Of a stretch of DNA of 64,000 nucleotides, positions 16,316 to 24,811 are shown piece by piece. Under the pieces are notes generated by a model that saw only the letters and a list, made by a program, of their open reading frames with translations, had not been told where the DNA came from and ran no database searches. Position 1 is the first letter of the stretch, and each line of letters opens with the position of its first letter. Location of the stretch: positions 1 to 64,000 of the forward strand of contig PHCQ01000005.1 in assembly GCA_002840835.1 (NCBI GenBank), in the 5' to 3' direction. Position numbers and translations under genes: made by a program. This stretch comes from Betaproteobacteria bacterium HGW-Betaproteobacteria-16 (lineage in GTDB: Bacteria; Pseudomonadota; Gammaproteobacteria; Burkholderiales; Burkholderiaceae_C).

Positions 16316-19181
16316 TCAGAGAGGATCGAGCAAGGGCTCGCGAAGCTCGGCACCCAACGCCTGGCGGGCCTTGTTGCGCGCGCTCAGCGCGGCGTCCCAG
16401 TCTGCACCAGCGGGGCAGATCGGCGCCAGAAGCCGGATCTGCTCCGGACCCCGCTCGGGCAGCCAGGCGCCGGCACGCAGCAGCGAGCGTGTGCCATGAA
16501 GCGCAAGCGGCACCAGCGGTACGCCCGCTTCGGCCGCGGTGACAAAGGCGCCCAGCTTGAAGGGCAGCAGGCCAGGGGCACGGCGGAACGTGCCCTCGGG
16601 GAAGACGACGAAGGCTTCGCCGGCGCGCACGCGTTCGAGCATGAACCGCTTGTCCTCGACGCCGCGAGCGGTCTCGAAGCGCTCGACGAAAGCGGTGCCA
16701 AGGCGGCGCAAGGCCACACCGACGAACGGTGCATTGGCGAGTTCGCGTTTGGCGGCAAAACCGAATCGAGGCGGCAGCAGCGCACCCAGCAACACCGCAT
16801 CGAGGTAGCTGGCGTGGTTGGCGACCACGATGCATGCGCGCCCGGCGGGCAGGTGTTCGAGTCCGTGCACCTGCACGGGCAGTGCGGTCAGGCGCATGGC
16901 CGCGCGCGCTGTGCTGCGTGTGACGGCGCGGCGACACTCAAGGCGCGGGCAGAGCATGATGAGGCACCATGCGACGCTGCCCAGCGCGAGAATGACGGCC
17001 CAGGCCCACAGACCCCAGGCACGGCGAACGATTGCCTTCCAGGCGCTGCGACTGCGCGATGCGGCCGCCGAGGCGCCCAGCGCCAGCCACTGGCGCCACG
17101 GCGCGCGCTGCGTTGTGCCAAGCTGCCCACGCTCGTAGAGCTCGCGGCAGGCTGAGCGGCGGACCTTGCCGCTGGAGGTCTTGAGCACCGTGTGCGGCGG
17201 AGCCCGCACCACGTCGTCGGCCGGCGAGCCCAGCAATGTGGCCGACAGTGCGGTGATGTCGCGCGCGAGTCGCTCCAGGCGGGCTGGGTCGCTCTCGCGC
17301 GTCTCGGCCAGCACCACCAGGCGCTCGGTGGCGTGGTGGGGATCGGTGGCCGGAAACACGACCACTCCGCCCTTGCGCACGCCGGGCAGCGCGGCCACGG
17401 CGGTCTCGAGCTCTTGCGGATGAATATTGAAACCGCCACGGATGACGAGGTCCTTTTCTCGGCCAGTGAGGAACAGCTCGCCGTGCAGCATGAATCCGAG
17501 GTCGCCGGTGTTGAGCCACTCGCCGTCGAAGAGCTTCGCGTTGGCCTGTGGGTTGTCGAGGTAGCCCTGCGTGCTCGACGGTCCGCGAAACTGCACGCGG
17601 CCCTGCCGTCGCTCGGGCAGTTCGCGCGAGCCGGCGTCGACGATGCGGATTTCGTGTCCCGGCAACGGCAGCCCGCACGAGCCCAGCCGCAGTGGCGACG
17701 GATCGCCGTCGCGCGCGGGCCGCGCCGTGCCTTCGCGGGTCAGCGCGGCACGGTCAAGGGCTTCGATCCAGGGCCCGCGATCCCGGGGCGGAAACGCCAG
17801 CCCGACCGAGCTCTCGGCCAGGCCGTACACAGGGGTCAATGCCTCGCGTCTGAAGCCGCAGCGCGCAAAGCGCGTGGCGAACCGCTCAAGCGTGTCGGGG
17901 CCGACCGGTTCCGCACCGTTGAAGGCCAGTCGCCAGCTCGACAGATCCAGCAGTGCGAGCTCGGCATCGGGGACCTTGGCCAGACAGAGTTCGTAGGCGA
18001 AGTTGGGCGCGGCGGAAATCGTGCCGCGGTGCCGATCGATCGCCTCCAGCCAGCGTTGCGGACGCGCCAGGAAAGCCAGCGGCGACATCAGCACCAGACG
18101 GAAACCCACCACCAGCGCCCCCATGCAGGCGCCGATCAGCCCCATGTCATGGTAGAGCGGCAGCCAGGAGACGAAGGTGTCGCGTGGGCCCACGCCCGAG
18201 GCGCGCCACATCGCGCGCAGGTTCGCGAGCAGGTTCGCGTGGGTCAGAACCACTCCCTTGGGTTCGCCGGTGCTGCCAGAGGTGTACTGCAGGAAGGCCA
18301 CGTCCGAGGCGACTGGCCGCCGGGCTGACGTCACTCCTGCGTCAGCGCCGTTCTTCATCGCATCGGCCAAGGTGCTCACCGCCCGCAGCGTGTCGACCTC
18401 GGCGCGCAACAGATGCCCCAGCGGTTTTGCGCGTTCGACGGTGAGCAGCGCTCGCGCCCTGGCGTTTCGCGGGATGCCGGCGATGCGCTTGAGATGGTCT
18501 TCCAGTTGCGAAGGACGCGCCGGCGGATACAGCGGCACCGGCACGCCGCCGGCGAACAGCGTGCCATAGAAAGCGGCAAAGAATTCGCGCCCGGTCGGCA
18601 GCATGATCGCGACCGCCTCGCCCGGCTCCAGGCCGAGCGCCCGCAGTCCCGCAGCCACCGACTTCGCATCGGCATGCAGATCGGCATAGCTGAGCGAGAT
18701 CGGCTCGTTGCCGCTTCCGTCGTAGAGTGTGATCAGCGCCTGCTTGGGATGGTGGTGCAAATGCCATTCAAAAACGTCCACCAGCGTGGATGCGATGTCC
18801 GGCGCAACCGCTTCCGTGTCAGGGGGCGGCGTCGCGGTCGCACGGGGTTGCGCGAACGGTCGTGCGGCAGCGGTGCGCGGTGCGCGGGCCAGATGCCGCA
18901 GAAGTTCACGCGGCGTCTCCGCCTCGGTCAATGCGCTTTCGTCAAGCTGCACACCGAAAGCCTGTCCGACGCAGGTCAGCAGTTCGACGCGGGCCAGGCT
19001 GTCCAGGCGCGTAGTCGCGCTCCAGCGAATCGTCCAGGCCCAGCGTGGCGGTCCGGTCGGACGGCTGGCGTAACTCCTCGACCAGGGTCCGCAGAATCCC
19101 GAGCAGGCGCTGCCCGGCCTCCTCACCTTCCGTTGGCGAAGTGTCGGCTGCAGCGGTTTCGCTCATCGAAACGTTGACCAT
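16316..19181 (-). CDS. Carrier domain - fatty acyl-AMP ligase - PlsC acyltransferase fusion, frameshifted near its 5' end
   Basis: Three activities are encoded in order. (1) A phosphopantetheine carrier domain, GLDDSLERD followed by LDSLARVELL, whose Ser would carry the arm. (2) An AMP-forming fatty-acyl ligase with the P-loop YTSGSTGEPKGVVLTHANLL and downstream YGLAESSVGLAF and LNTGDLGFM. (3) A lysophospholipid-type acyltransferase with NHASYLD and FPEGTFRR, preceded by two hydrophobic helices. This suggests activation of a free fatty acid and transfer to a lipid acceptor at the membrane. The carrier domain switches frame at about 19006-19012 (GACTACGCGCCTGGAC is one base too long to continue GLDSL). 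As read, the start at MVNVSMSET (19181) cannot reach the ligase; a sequencing error or a real inactivating insertion are both possible. The in-frame part alone is about 920 residues. Confidence 0.8.
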
Positions 19182-19236
19182 CCGTGCATTGCAGCGCAAG
19201 TGAAGTGGATCACGGTTGACCGGCGTCAATGACCGG
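19016..19236. repeat. 221 bp direct repeat, copy B (acyl-ligase 5' end plus promoter)
   Basis: Gap-free match to 9001-9221, including the start codon region, the FNR-type box and about 50 codons of the carrier domain. Here it is joined to the rest of the ligase gene on its left and to a phasin fragment on its right. Confidence 0.8.
19216..19229 (-). promoter_or_regulatory. FNR/ANR-type box of the acyl-ligase gene
   Basis: TTGACCGGCGTCAA is an exact TTGA-N6-TCAA site. TGCAAT (19193-19188) stands at class II -10 spacing on the minus strand; the predicted start, 19181, is the A of the first in-frame ATG, so the transcript may be leaderless. No Shine-Dalgarno is visible, in agreement. Confidence 0.55.
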
Positions 19237-19333
19237 AAAAGGCGGCACATGAAGCGTTGACGCGTTTCACGAATGCCGCGAAAAAGCTGAAAGAGGCCAG
19301 CGATCCTGCACAACTGATGGAGATCCAGACCGA
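19235..19333 (+). pseudogene. Phasin gene fragment
   Basis: About 99 bases match phaP 14107-14205. The plus-strand frame reads EKAAHEALTRFTNAAKKLKE then ASDPAQLMEIQTD, against EKAAHEALAHYTNAAKRLKE then ANDPAQLLEIQAD in the intact gene. Start, body and end are missing. It joins directly to the acyl-ligase promoter repeat at 19236. Confidence 0.75.
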
Positions 19334-19408
19334 CCGGGGATGGGCCGGTGGCTCTTCAGGGGGAAGGGTGGGCGAACCCAGTGGGGTCTCTCCGCCCCAC
19401 AGCCTGCT

Positions 19409-21496
19409 TCACGCTGTGGCAGCTGCTGGTGTGTCTGGCAGGGTGAAGTAAAACGCCGCGCCCTGGCCCACCGCGCCTTCTGCGCGCACCGTGCCGCCGT
19501 GGCGCTGGATCAACCGCTCCACCGTGGCCAGCCCCACCCCTGAGCCTTCAAACTCGTGGTGAGCGTGCAAGCGCTTGAAGGGCTGAAACAGCTGCTGCAC
19601 ATAGGTCATGTCAAAGCCTGCGCCGTTGTCGCGCACACAGAAGGTCTGCATGTCCGCGGCATGCTGCGTGCGCGTGAACGACACCTGCGCATGGGCCTGC
19701 TGGCTGGTGTACTTCCAGGCGTTGCCCAGCAGGTTCTGCAACACCACACGCATGAGCTGCGGGTCGGCCATCACCTGCAGCCCGTCCTCAATGTCCCAGG
19801 TCACCCGGTGCTCCGGGTCCCCACGTTCCAGCTCACGGGCGATCGCATGCGCCAGCTCGCTCAGGTTCAATGCCTCGCAGCGCATCTCGGCGCGGCTGTG
19901 ATGTGCCAGATCGAGCAGGTCAGTGATCAATGTACCCATGCGTCGGGCCGCATCCTGAATGCGCTGCAGATGCGAGCGGTCCTGGGCCGAAAGACCGGTC
20001 GCTTCTTCCTTCAGCAGGCTGGCAAACCCGTGGATGCTGCGCAGCGGCGTGCGCAGATCGTGTGACACGCTGTAGGCAAACGTCTCCAGCTCCTGGTTGG
20101 CCAGCGCCAGTTCACGGGTGCGCTCGGTCACGCGCAACTCCAGTTCTTCATTGAGGCGTTGCAGCGCCACGCGTGCCGCGCTCACCTCGGTGATGTCCAG
20201 CACGGTGCCTATGCTGCGCAGCGGCTGGTCGCCGTCGTACTCGGTTCTACCCTGTTCGCGCACATGTTTCACACGGCCGTCTGGAAAGAGCAGCCGATGC
20301 TCCTCGTTGTAGGGTTTGCGCTCTTTGACCGAGGTTTCGTAAGCCTGCTGCACCAGCGCGCGGTCGTCGGGATGCACCACTTGCAAGAACCCTTCGAAGG
20401 AAGGCTGCACCTGCGCCGGGTCCACCTCGAAGATGCGGAAAATTTCGTCCGACCACGACAGCTGGTCGTTCACCAGATCCAGGGTCCAGCTGCCCAGGTG
20501 AGCCAGTTGCTGCGCCTCCTTCATTCGCGCCTCACTCACCTGCAGTGCTGCCTCGCGCTCTGACACTGCCGCCTGGCTGCGTGACACACGCCAGAGCAGT
20601 GCTGTGATCAGGCCACCACCCAACAAAATCAGCAGGGACAGCGCTGCGGTGAGCCACTGGCCTCGCTGCAGCGCCGGTGCCAGCGGCGCCAGCACCGAAG
20701 CATCGGTCAGGCCGATGGCCACCACCGCGCCCGACTGCGGCATTCGGTACCAGCCGTAGGTGCGCTGGATCCCATCCACCTGACCCCGCGCGCGGTACAC
20801 CCCGCTGCGCGCATCCGGCTGGCTCATGTACGGGCGGTCCGGCGGCAGGACCTGCGTCATGGCGGTCTCGTTGTCGCGGTTGCGTGCCAGAAAGGCGCCA
20901 CTCGGATGGATCAGCGACACCACATCCTGTTCAGACAGCGTGAGTGCCGCCAGTTTGCCGACCAGGAACTCCGTGGACGCCACCAGATACAGGCCGCCGT
21001 CAAACCGGCCATCGCGCTGCAGGGGCCGCCCCAGGCCAAACTGCCACTGGTCCGTCAGGCGCGATCGAACCGGCTCGCCGATGACCAGCTCGTCGCCGAC
21101 CGCCTGAGTGGTTTTGAAATAGGCCCGGTCGCCCACGAACAGCCCGACCCTGTTGTCCAGGCTGTTGAAGACCACGTATCCCTCGGCGTCGACCACCGAC
21201 ACATGAGACACCAGGCCCGGAGGCAAAGAGGCCAGCACATCCCGGACCTTCAGCGGGAAATGCCCGGGCGCTTGCGCCCACTCAACGCGAAGGGCCTTCA
21301 CCGCCACGTCCATCGCACGGAACAGACCATCCACCTGTCCTGCCATGGCGTCTGCCAGGTGCAGGCTTCGCTGCTCGGCCTGTAGCAACACCTGCTCGCG
21401 CAGCTGCACCTGTGAGCGGCTGCTCTGCCACCAGAGCACGCCAACGGCAAAACCGGTGAACACCATCACCAGCATCAGTACCACGAACGAACGCAT
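19409..21496 (-). CDS. Membrane hybrid sensor: Cache-PAS histidine kinase
   Basis: A roughly 695-residue sensor kinase. TM1 (FVVLMLVMVFTGFAVGVLWW) starts at the N-terminus. A periplasmic dCache-like sensor follows (VSVVDAEGYVVFNSLDNRVG, YFKTTQAVGDELVIGEP), then TM2 near 265-290 (LTAALSLLILLGGGLITALL). Next come a PAS domain (LGSWTLDLVNDQLSWSDEIF, FPDGRVKHVREQGRTEYDGD), a HisKA domain with SVSHDLRTPLRSIHGF and a HATPase with NLLGNAWKYT, DNGAGFD and GSGVGLATV. The start is uncertain: ATG 21496 or GTG 21508; a long upstream extension is unconserved. No response regulator is adjacent, so its partner is elsewhere. It lies 196 bases downstream of the HtrA gene on the same strand. Confidence 0.88.
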   Translation of the reverse strand: MRSFVVLMLVMVFTGFAVGVLWWQSSRSQVQLREQVLLQAEQRSLHLADAMAGQVDGLFRAMDVAVKALRVEWAQAPGHFPLKVRDVLASLPPGLVSHVSVVDAEGYVVFNSLDNRVGLFVGDRAYFKTTQAVGDELVIGEPVRSRLTDQWQFGLGRPLQRDGRFDGGLYLVASTEFLVGKLAALTLSEQDVVSLIHPSGAFLARNRDNETAMTQVLPPDRPYMSQPDARSGVYRARGQVDGIQRTYGWYRMPQSGAVVAIGLTDASVLAPLAPALQRGQWLTAALSLLILLGGGLITALLWRVSRSQAAVSEREAALQVSEARMKEAQQLAHLGSWTLDLVNDQLSWSDEIFRIFEVDPAQVQPSFEGFLQVVHPDDRALVQQAYETSVKERKPYNEEHRLLFPDGRVKHVREQGRTEYDGDQPLRSIGTVLDITEVSAARVALQRLNEELELRVTERTRELALANQELETFAYSVSHDLRTPLRSIHGFASLLKEEATGLSAQDRSHLQRIQDAARRMGTLITDLLDLAHHSRAEMRCEALNLSELAHAIARELERGDPEHRVTWDIEDGLQVMADPQLMRVVLQNLLGNAWKYTSQQAHAQVSFTRTQHAADMQTFCVRDNGAGFDMTYVQQLFQPFKRLHAHHEFEGSGVGLATVERLIQRHGGTVRAEGAVGQGAAFYFTLPDTPAAATA

Positions 21497-21692
21497 GCGC
21501 GACTTCACATATGCACCCAGCGCCTTCCCCGGTTTCGAGCACCGGAGAACCCGGTTCTGAAACGTGAAACACCATGACCAGTATGCCCGCAATCCCCAGG
21601 TGGGATCAAAGGTGCGGGTGCGAAATTGGTTCTGCAGCATGGGCCAACCCTTTGAGACCCCGGACCTGCAGTGCTCCCTGCAGCTGACCCGC

Positions 21693-23075
21693 TCAATCCA
21701 GTGCAATCGGATAAAACCTGTGCTCCCCATCTCGAATCACCAGCAGAGCGGCGTTCAGCGGACGTTCGCTCAGAAGCTCGCGCACATCTTCAAGGGAATG
21801 CACCGGAGCGAGGTTGATCGACAGCAGCGCATCACCGGCAAGCAGACCCGCCTGCGCCGTGAGCGCGCCCGCTTCCTCGATCAACAGTCCACCCGCCACA
21901 CCCAACAGGCTGCGCTCCTGAGAGGTCAACGGCCGCAGCCGCCAGCCCGGTTCTTCCCGCACAGACGGGCTGGCACCTGTCCCGGTAGCGATTTCGTCGT
22001 CGAACTCCATGGCCGGGTCCAGTCGCACCACGATCTCGATGGCTCGCCCGGCTCGCCACACCGAAAGACGGACCCGATCGCCTGGTGAGGCCATACCCAC
22101 CTCGCTCATGAGATCGCCTGCCCGCCCAAGCGGCTCGCCGTTGAAAGCCGTCACGATGTCCCCCATGCGCAAGCCTGCTGTTTCGGCCGCACCGCCGGGG
22201 TCGACACCCGAGACCAGCGCGCCGCGTGGACGATCGAGACCAAACGCATGCGCCAGGGTGAGATCCAGATCCTGGATGCTCACGCCCAGGTAGCCATGCG
22301 ACATCTGACCGTGGGCCAGGATCTGGTTCTTGACCCGAATCGCCACATCGATCGGCACCGCGAACGACATGCCCTGGTAGCCCCCCGAGAAGGTGTAGAT
22401 CTGCGAGTTGATGCCGACCACCAGGCCACTGGCATCGAGCAGCGGTCCGCCGGAGTGTCCCGGGTTGACAGGCACATCGGTCTGGATGTGCGGCACGGTG
22501 GCAAAACCTGGCAGTGTGCGGCCCTTGGCACTGACGATGCCATGTGAGACGCTTTGTTCGAGCCCGAAGGGTGAACCGATGGTCATCACCGGATCCCCCA
22601 CATGGACCTCATCCACGCGACCCATTTGCAGCGTTGGCAGGCTTTGCGCCGATATGCGCAGCACGGCCACGTCGGTGATGGTGTCGCTGCCCACCAGCAG
22701 CGCTCGAAACTGGCGCAGATCAGCCATGCGCACCGTGATCCGGCGCGCGTCCTGGACCACATGGGCACTGGTGAAAACCAGTCCGTCGCTGCTGACAATG
22801 AAACCGGACGCCTGCCCATGAAACGGCAGCTTGCCCTTGAATGGCAGCGCGGGCATCCCCGTGTTGGGATCCCACTCGTGGGGAGAAGGTGTGCGCATGC
22901 CGATCACCTCCACCCCTACCACGGCGGGCCCCGCCAGCCTGGCGATCGCCCGGTAGTCGGGGGTCAGGACGCCGGCCGACAAGGGCGCCGACTTCCCGGC
23001 CTCCCCGACTGCGCAGGCAGCCAGCGCCCAGCCGAACATCGCCGCTGTGATCAGCAGCCACGCTGTTCTTTTCAT
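21693..23075 (-). CDS. HtrA/DegP-family serine protease with two PDZ domains, possible lipoprotein
   Basis: A 460-residue envelope protease. The signal ends LAAC (Cys21), a plausible lipobox that would anchor it to a membrane. Trypsin-like domain with His105 (FTSAHVV), Asp135 (ITDVAVL) and Ser208 (NPGHSGGP, a variant of GNSGG). PDZ1 is around 255-345 (GYLGVSIQDLDLTLAHAFGL, GLRMGDIVTAFNGEPL) and a second, divergent PDZ at the C-terminus (GLLAGDALLSINLAPVHSLE). It degrades or refolds damaged periplasmic proteins. The ATG at 23075 begins MKRTAWLLITAAMFG; the open frame farther upstream is promoter DNA with an FNR-type box. The downstream histidine kinase may be in the same operon. Confidence 0.88.
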   Translation of the reverse strand: MKRTAWLLITAAMFGWALAACAVGEAGKSAPLSAGVLTPDYRAIARLAGPAVVGVEVIGMRTPSPHEWDPNTGMPALPFKGKLPFHGQASGFIVSSDGLVFTSAHVVQDARRITVRMADLRQFRALLVGSDTITDVAVLRISAQSLPTLQMGRVDEVHVGDPVMTIGSPFGLEQSVSHGIVSAKGRTLPGFATVPHIQTDVPVNPGHSGGPLLDASGLVVGINSQIYTFSGGYQGMSFAVPIDVAIRVKNQILAHGQMSHGYLGVSIQDLDLTLAHAFGLDRPRGALVSGVDPGGAAETAGLRMGDIVTAFNGEPLGRAGDLMSEVGMASPGDRVRLSVWRAGRAIEIVVRLDPAMEFDDEIATGTGASPSVREEPGWRLRPLTSQERSLLGVAGGLLIEEAGALTAQAGLLAGDALLSINLAPVHSLEDVRELLSERPLNAALLVIRDGEHRFYPIALD

Positions 23076-23242
23076 CTTGTGTCCATCGAATGTGTGAAGT
23101 GGCCTGGTCTTCGCATGGGACCAGGGTAAGGGTTCGCTGCACAGGTTCGACGCAAACCGAAGGCATGTGGAGGCATCTCTCGCGGGGGTCTCTTGAGCAG
23201 GTGAAGGCAGCCTGCAACATACGCCAACTTGCTCATACTGCC

Positions 23243-23256
23243 TTGACATGGCTCAA
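23243..23256 (-). promoter_or_regulatory. FNR/ANR-type box upstream of the HtrA gene
   Basis: TTGACATGGCTCAA, centre 23249.5. On the minus strand TATGTT (23221-23216) is within one base of class II -10 spacing, predicting a start near 23208 and a 133-base leader for the HtrA gene. Confidence 0.55.
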
Positions 23257-23374
23257 TCGCGCCGCAAGTCAACCGCAACCGCACCGGTCGTGCAGACAGG
23301 GGGAGGTGCCAATGGCAGGCGGTGCCCGGCAGGGCGCGTCGGAGGTCGCGAAGCGTCGGATTTCACATCGGCCA

Positions 23375-23388
23375 TTGAGCATGCTCAA
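23375..23388 (+). promoter_or_regulatory. FNR/ANR-type box, perfect 14-base palindrome
   Basis: TTGAGCATGCTCAA is fully self-complementary and is centred at 23381.5. A class II plus-strand start would fall near 23423, 36 bases before the glycine-zipper lipoprotein start; CAGACT (23411-23416) is a weak -10. The remaining bases of the 23076-23458 gap hold no recognised gene. Confidence 0.6.
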
Positions 23389-23458
23389 ACGCCAGGGAGA
23401 GAGCGGCGTGCAGACTGAAAGTTCTGCTGCAACAGCGATGGCCACAGGCATTTTCGAC

Positions 23459-23929
23459 ATGCAAATACTCTCTTCAAAGCACACGTTTCCCGCCCTGCTG
23501 GCATCCGCCCTCCTGACATTGACCGCCTGCCAGGCACCGGTGACACAGGAACAAAGTGGCATGGTGATCGGTGGGCTCGTTGGTGGGGCTCTCGGGTCAC
23601 AGTTTGGTCAGGGCAGCGGCCGCACAGCGGCGGTCATCCTGGGCACGCTGGCGGGCGTTGCCGTGGGAGGGACCGTGGGACGTTCCATGGCCGAGCGCGA
23701 CCGCTACATGACCGCGCAGACCCTGGAGACGGTGCGCACAGGCGTGCCCAGCCAATGGGTCAATCCCGATACCGGACATCGATACACCGTGGTGCCGACG
23801 CGCACCTATGGCAGCCAGGAAGGGCCGTGCCGCGAATACCAGATCAATGCCGTGATCGGCGGCCGGACAGAGCAAATGTGGGGCACCGCCTGCCGCCAGC
23901 CCGATGGTAGCTGGCGAGCGCAGCCTTGA
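23459..23929 (+). CDS. Glycine-zipper lipoprotein, RT0821/Lpp0805-type surface protein
   Basis: A 156-residue lipoprotein: hydrophobic signal (FPALLASALLTLTAC) with lipobox LTAC at about residue 24. A glycine-zipper 2TM segment follows, MVIGGLVGGALGSQFGQGSG and VILGTLAGVAVGGTVGRSMA. The C-terminal domain contains the REYQ motif (PCREYQINAVIGGRTEQMWG, then TACRQPDGSW), typical of 17 kDa surface-antigen-like proteins. It is expected in the outer membrane; its function is unknown, with a stress-related role suggested for relatives. The ATG at 23459 is preferred over 23438 because the signal peptide begins there. It is divergent from the HtrA gene and has its own FNR-type box. Confidence 0.85.
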   Translation: MQILSSKHTFPALLASALLTLTACQAPVTQEQSGMVIGGLVGGALGSQFGQGSGRTAAVILGTLAGVAVGGTVGRSMAERDRYMTAQTLETVRTGVPSQWVNPDTGHRYTVVPTRTYGSQEGPCREYQINAVIGGRTEQMWGTACRQPDGSWRAQP

Positions 23930-24042
23930 TGCGTTGACGCTGCCGTGTGAAGAAGAACGTGCCGGTCGCGGGAGGCGCCATTGCGTGCACATGAGATCGA
24001 TGGTGAAGTCATTCTGTTGTGTTCCTTGAAAGGAAACCTGTC

Positions 24043-24405
24043 GTGAGCCGAATCCTGGTGGTCTATTACTCCCGCAGCGGTCACGCCGACCTTGTGGCAA
24101 AGCAGATCGCGGCCCGTTGCCATGCTGACCTCGAACGCATCGAGGACCGCTCCCCGCGCCAGGGTGTGACGGGCCACCTGCGCTCGGCGCTGGAGTCGAT
24201 CCTCGGTTTGCGCCCAGCCATCGCGCGAGCGTGCCGCCACCCGGCCGACTACGATCTGGTGATCGTAGGCACACCGGTGTGGTTCTGGGGTGTGGCCAGT
24301 CCAGTCCGTACCTGGGTGCATCGCCACCGCGCTGAACTGAAACGGGTGGCGGTCTTCTGCAGCTTCATGTCAGGCTGCTCTCATGGTCGACCTTCTTGTG
24401 AGTGA
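24043..24405 (+). CDS. Flavodoxin-family protein, C-terminally truncated
   Basis: Starts at GTG 24043 (AAGGA eight bases upstream). The FMN phosphate loop YYSRSGHADLVA, the middle strand DYDLVIVGTPVWFWGVASPV and the following helix VRTWVHRHRAELKRVAVFCS are well conserved. The reading frame then breaks down: after about residue 112 (CSFMSGC) the normal C-terminal third is replaced by eight unrelated residues, giving 120 residues against 160-180 in relatives. FMN-binding flavodoxins serve as low-potential electron carriers or quinone reductases. The truncation and the relic DNA immediately downstream suggest that this gene has lost its end and may be non-functional. Confidence 0.65.
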   Translation: MSRILVVYYSRSGHADLVAKQIAARCHADLERIEDRSPRQGVTGHLRSALESILGLRPAIARACRHPADYDLVIVGTPVWFWGVASPVRTWVHRHRAELKRVAVFCSFMSGCSHGRPSCE

Positions 24406-24502
24406 CGCGGTTCAGATCGGCGCGACCAGGCTGCTGGCCTACCTGGCGATCCCGGTGCAGTCGCTTGGGGGTGGACTTTTTCCTGCATGGCAGCGGGAGT
24501 GA
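24383..24502 (+). other. Short unidentified coding remnant after the flavodoxin break
   Basis: A 39-codon frame beginning MVDLLVSDAVQIGATRLLAY looks protein-like in composition but matches no family I recognise. It overlaps the truncated end of the flavodoxin gene and runs into the alpha/beta-hydrolase remnant, so it is probably a third gene piece at this junction rather than a gene. Confidence 0.25.
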
Positions 24503-24731
24503 CCGAAACAGCCCGCGCAACCTGAGTGTTGCATCAGCGCTGCACCAGCAACACATGGCCACGTTGTTGTTGGACCTGAACACCGAAGAGGAGGCCCGAT
24601 CATCCTCAACGGCGTTCGACCTTCATCTTGCAGCGCGACGGACGGTGCAATACCTTCAATGGGTTGGTCGTCACCAGGAGGTGGGCGGTATCCCCTGGTG
24701 CTGTTCGGAAGCAGCACCGGCGCACCGAACA
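24471..24731 (+). pseudogene. Alpha/beta-hydrolase (dienelactone-hydrolase-type) remnant
   Basis: The frame from 24471 reads VDFFLHGSGSDRNSPRNLSV, then HMATLLLDLNTEEEARSSST and FDLHLAARRTVQYLQWV, the oxyanion-side half of the hydrolase often fused to phosphoribosyltransferases. After a frameshift near 24680 another frame continues PLVLFGSSTGAP, the nucleophile elbow (FGxSTGA). N-terminal strands and everything after the nucleophile are gone. Confidence 0.65.
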
Positions 24732-24780
24732 GCGCTGCGATCAGCAGCAGCAAGGCGATCTCGGTGAACGGCCCGTTCAT
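24721..24780 (-). pseudogene. First codons of a cation:proton antiporter
   Basis: On the minus strand the ATG at 24780 starts MNGPFTEIALLLLIAALFGA, the typical beginning of KefB/NhaP-type antiporters. After 20 residues the sequence becomes the reverse complement of the hydrolase remnant. It is a promoter-proximal fragment truncated at the junction near 24722. Confidence 0.5.
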
Positions 24781-24811
24781 GACAACCCCGCAGGTTTGGC
24801 AATGCTGGATA

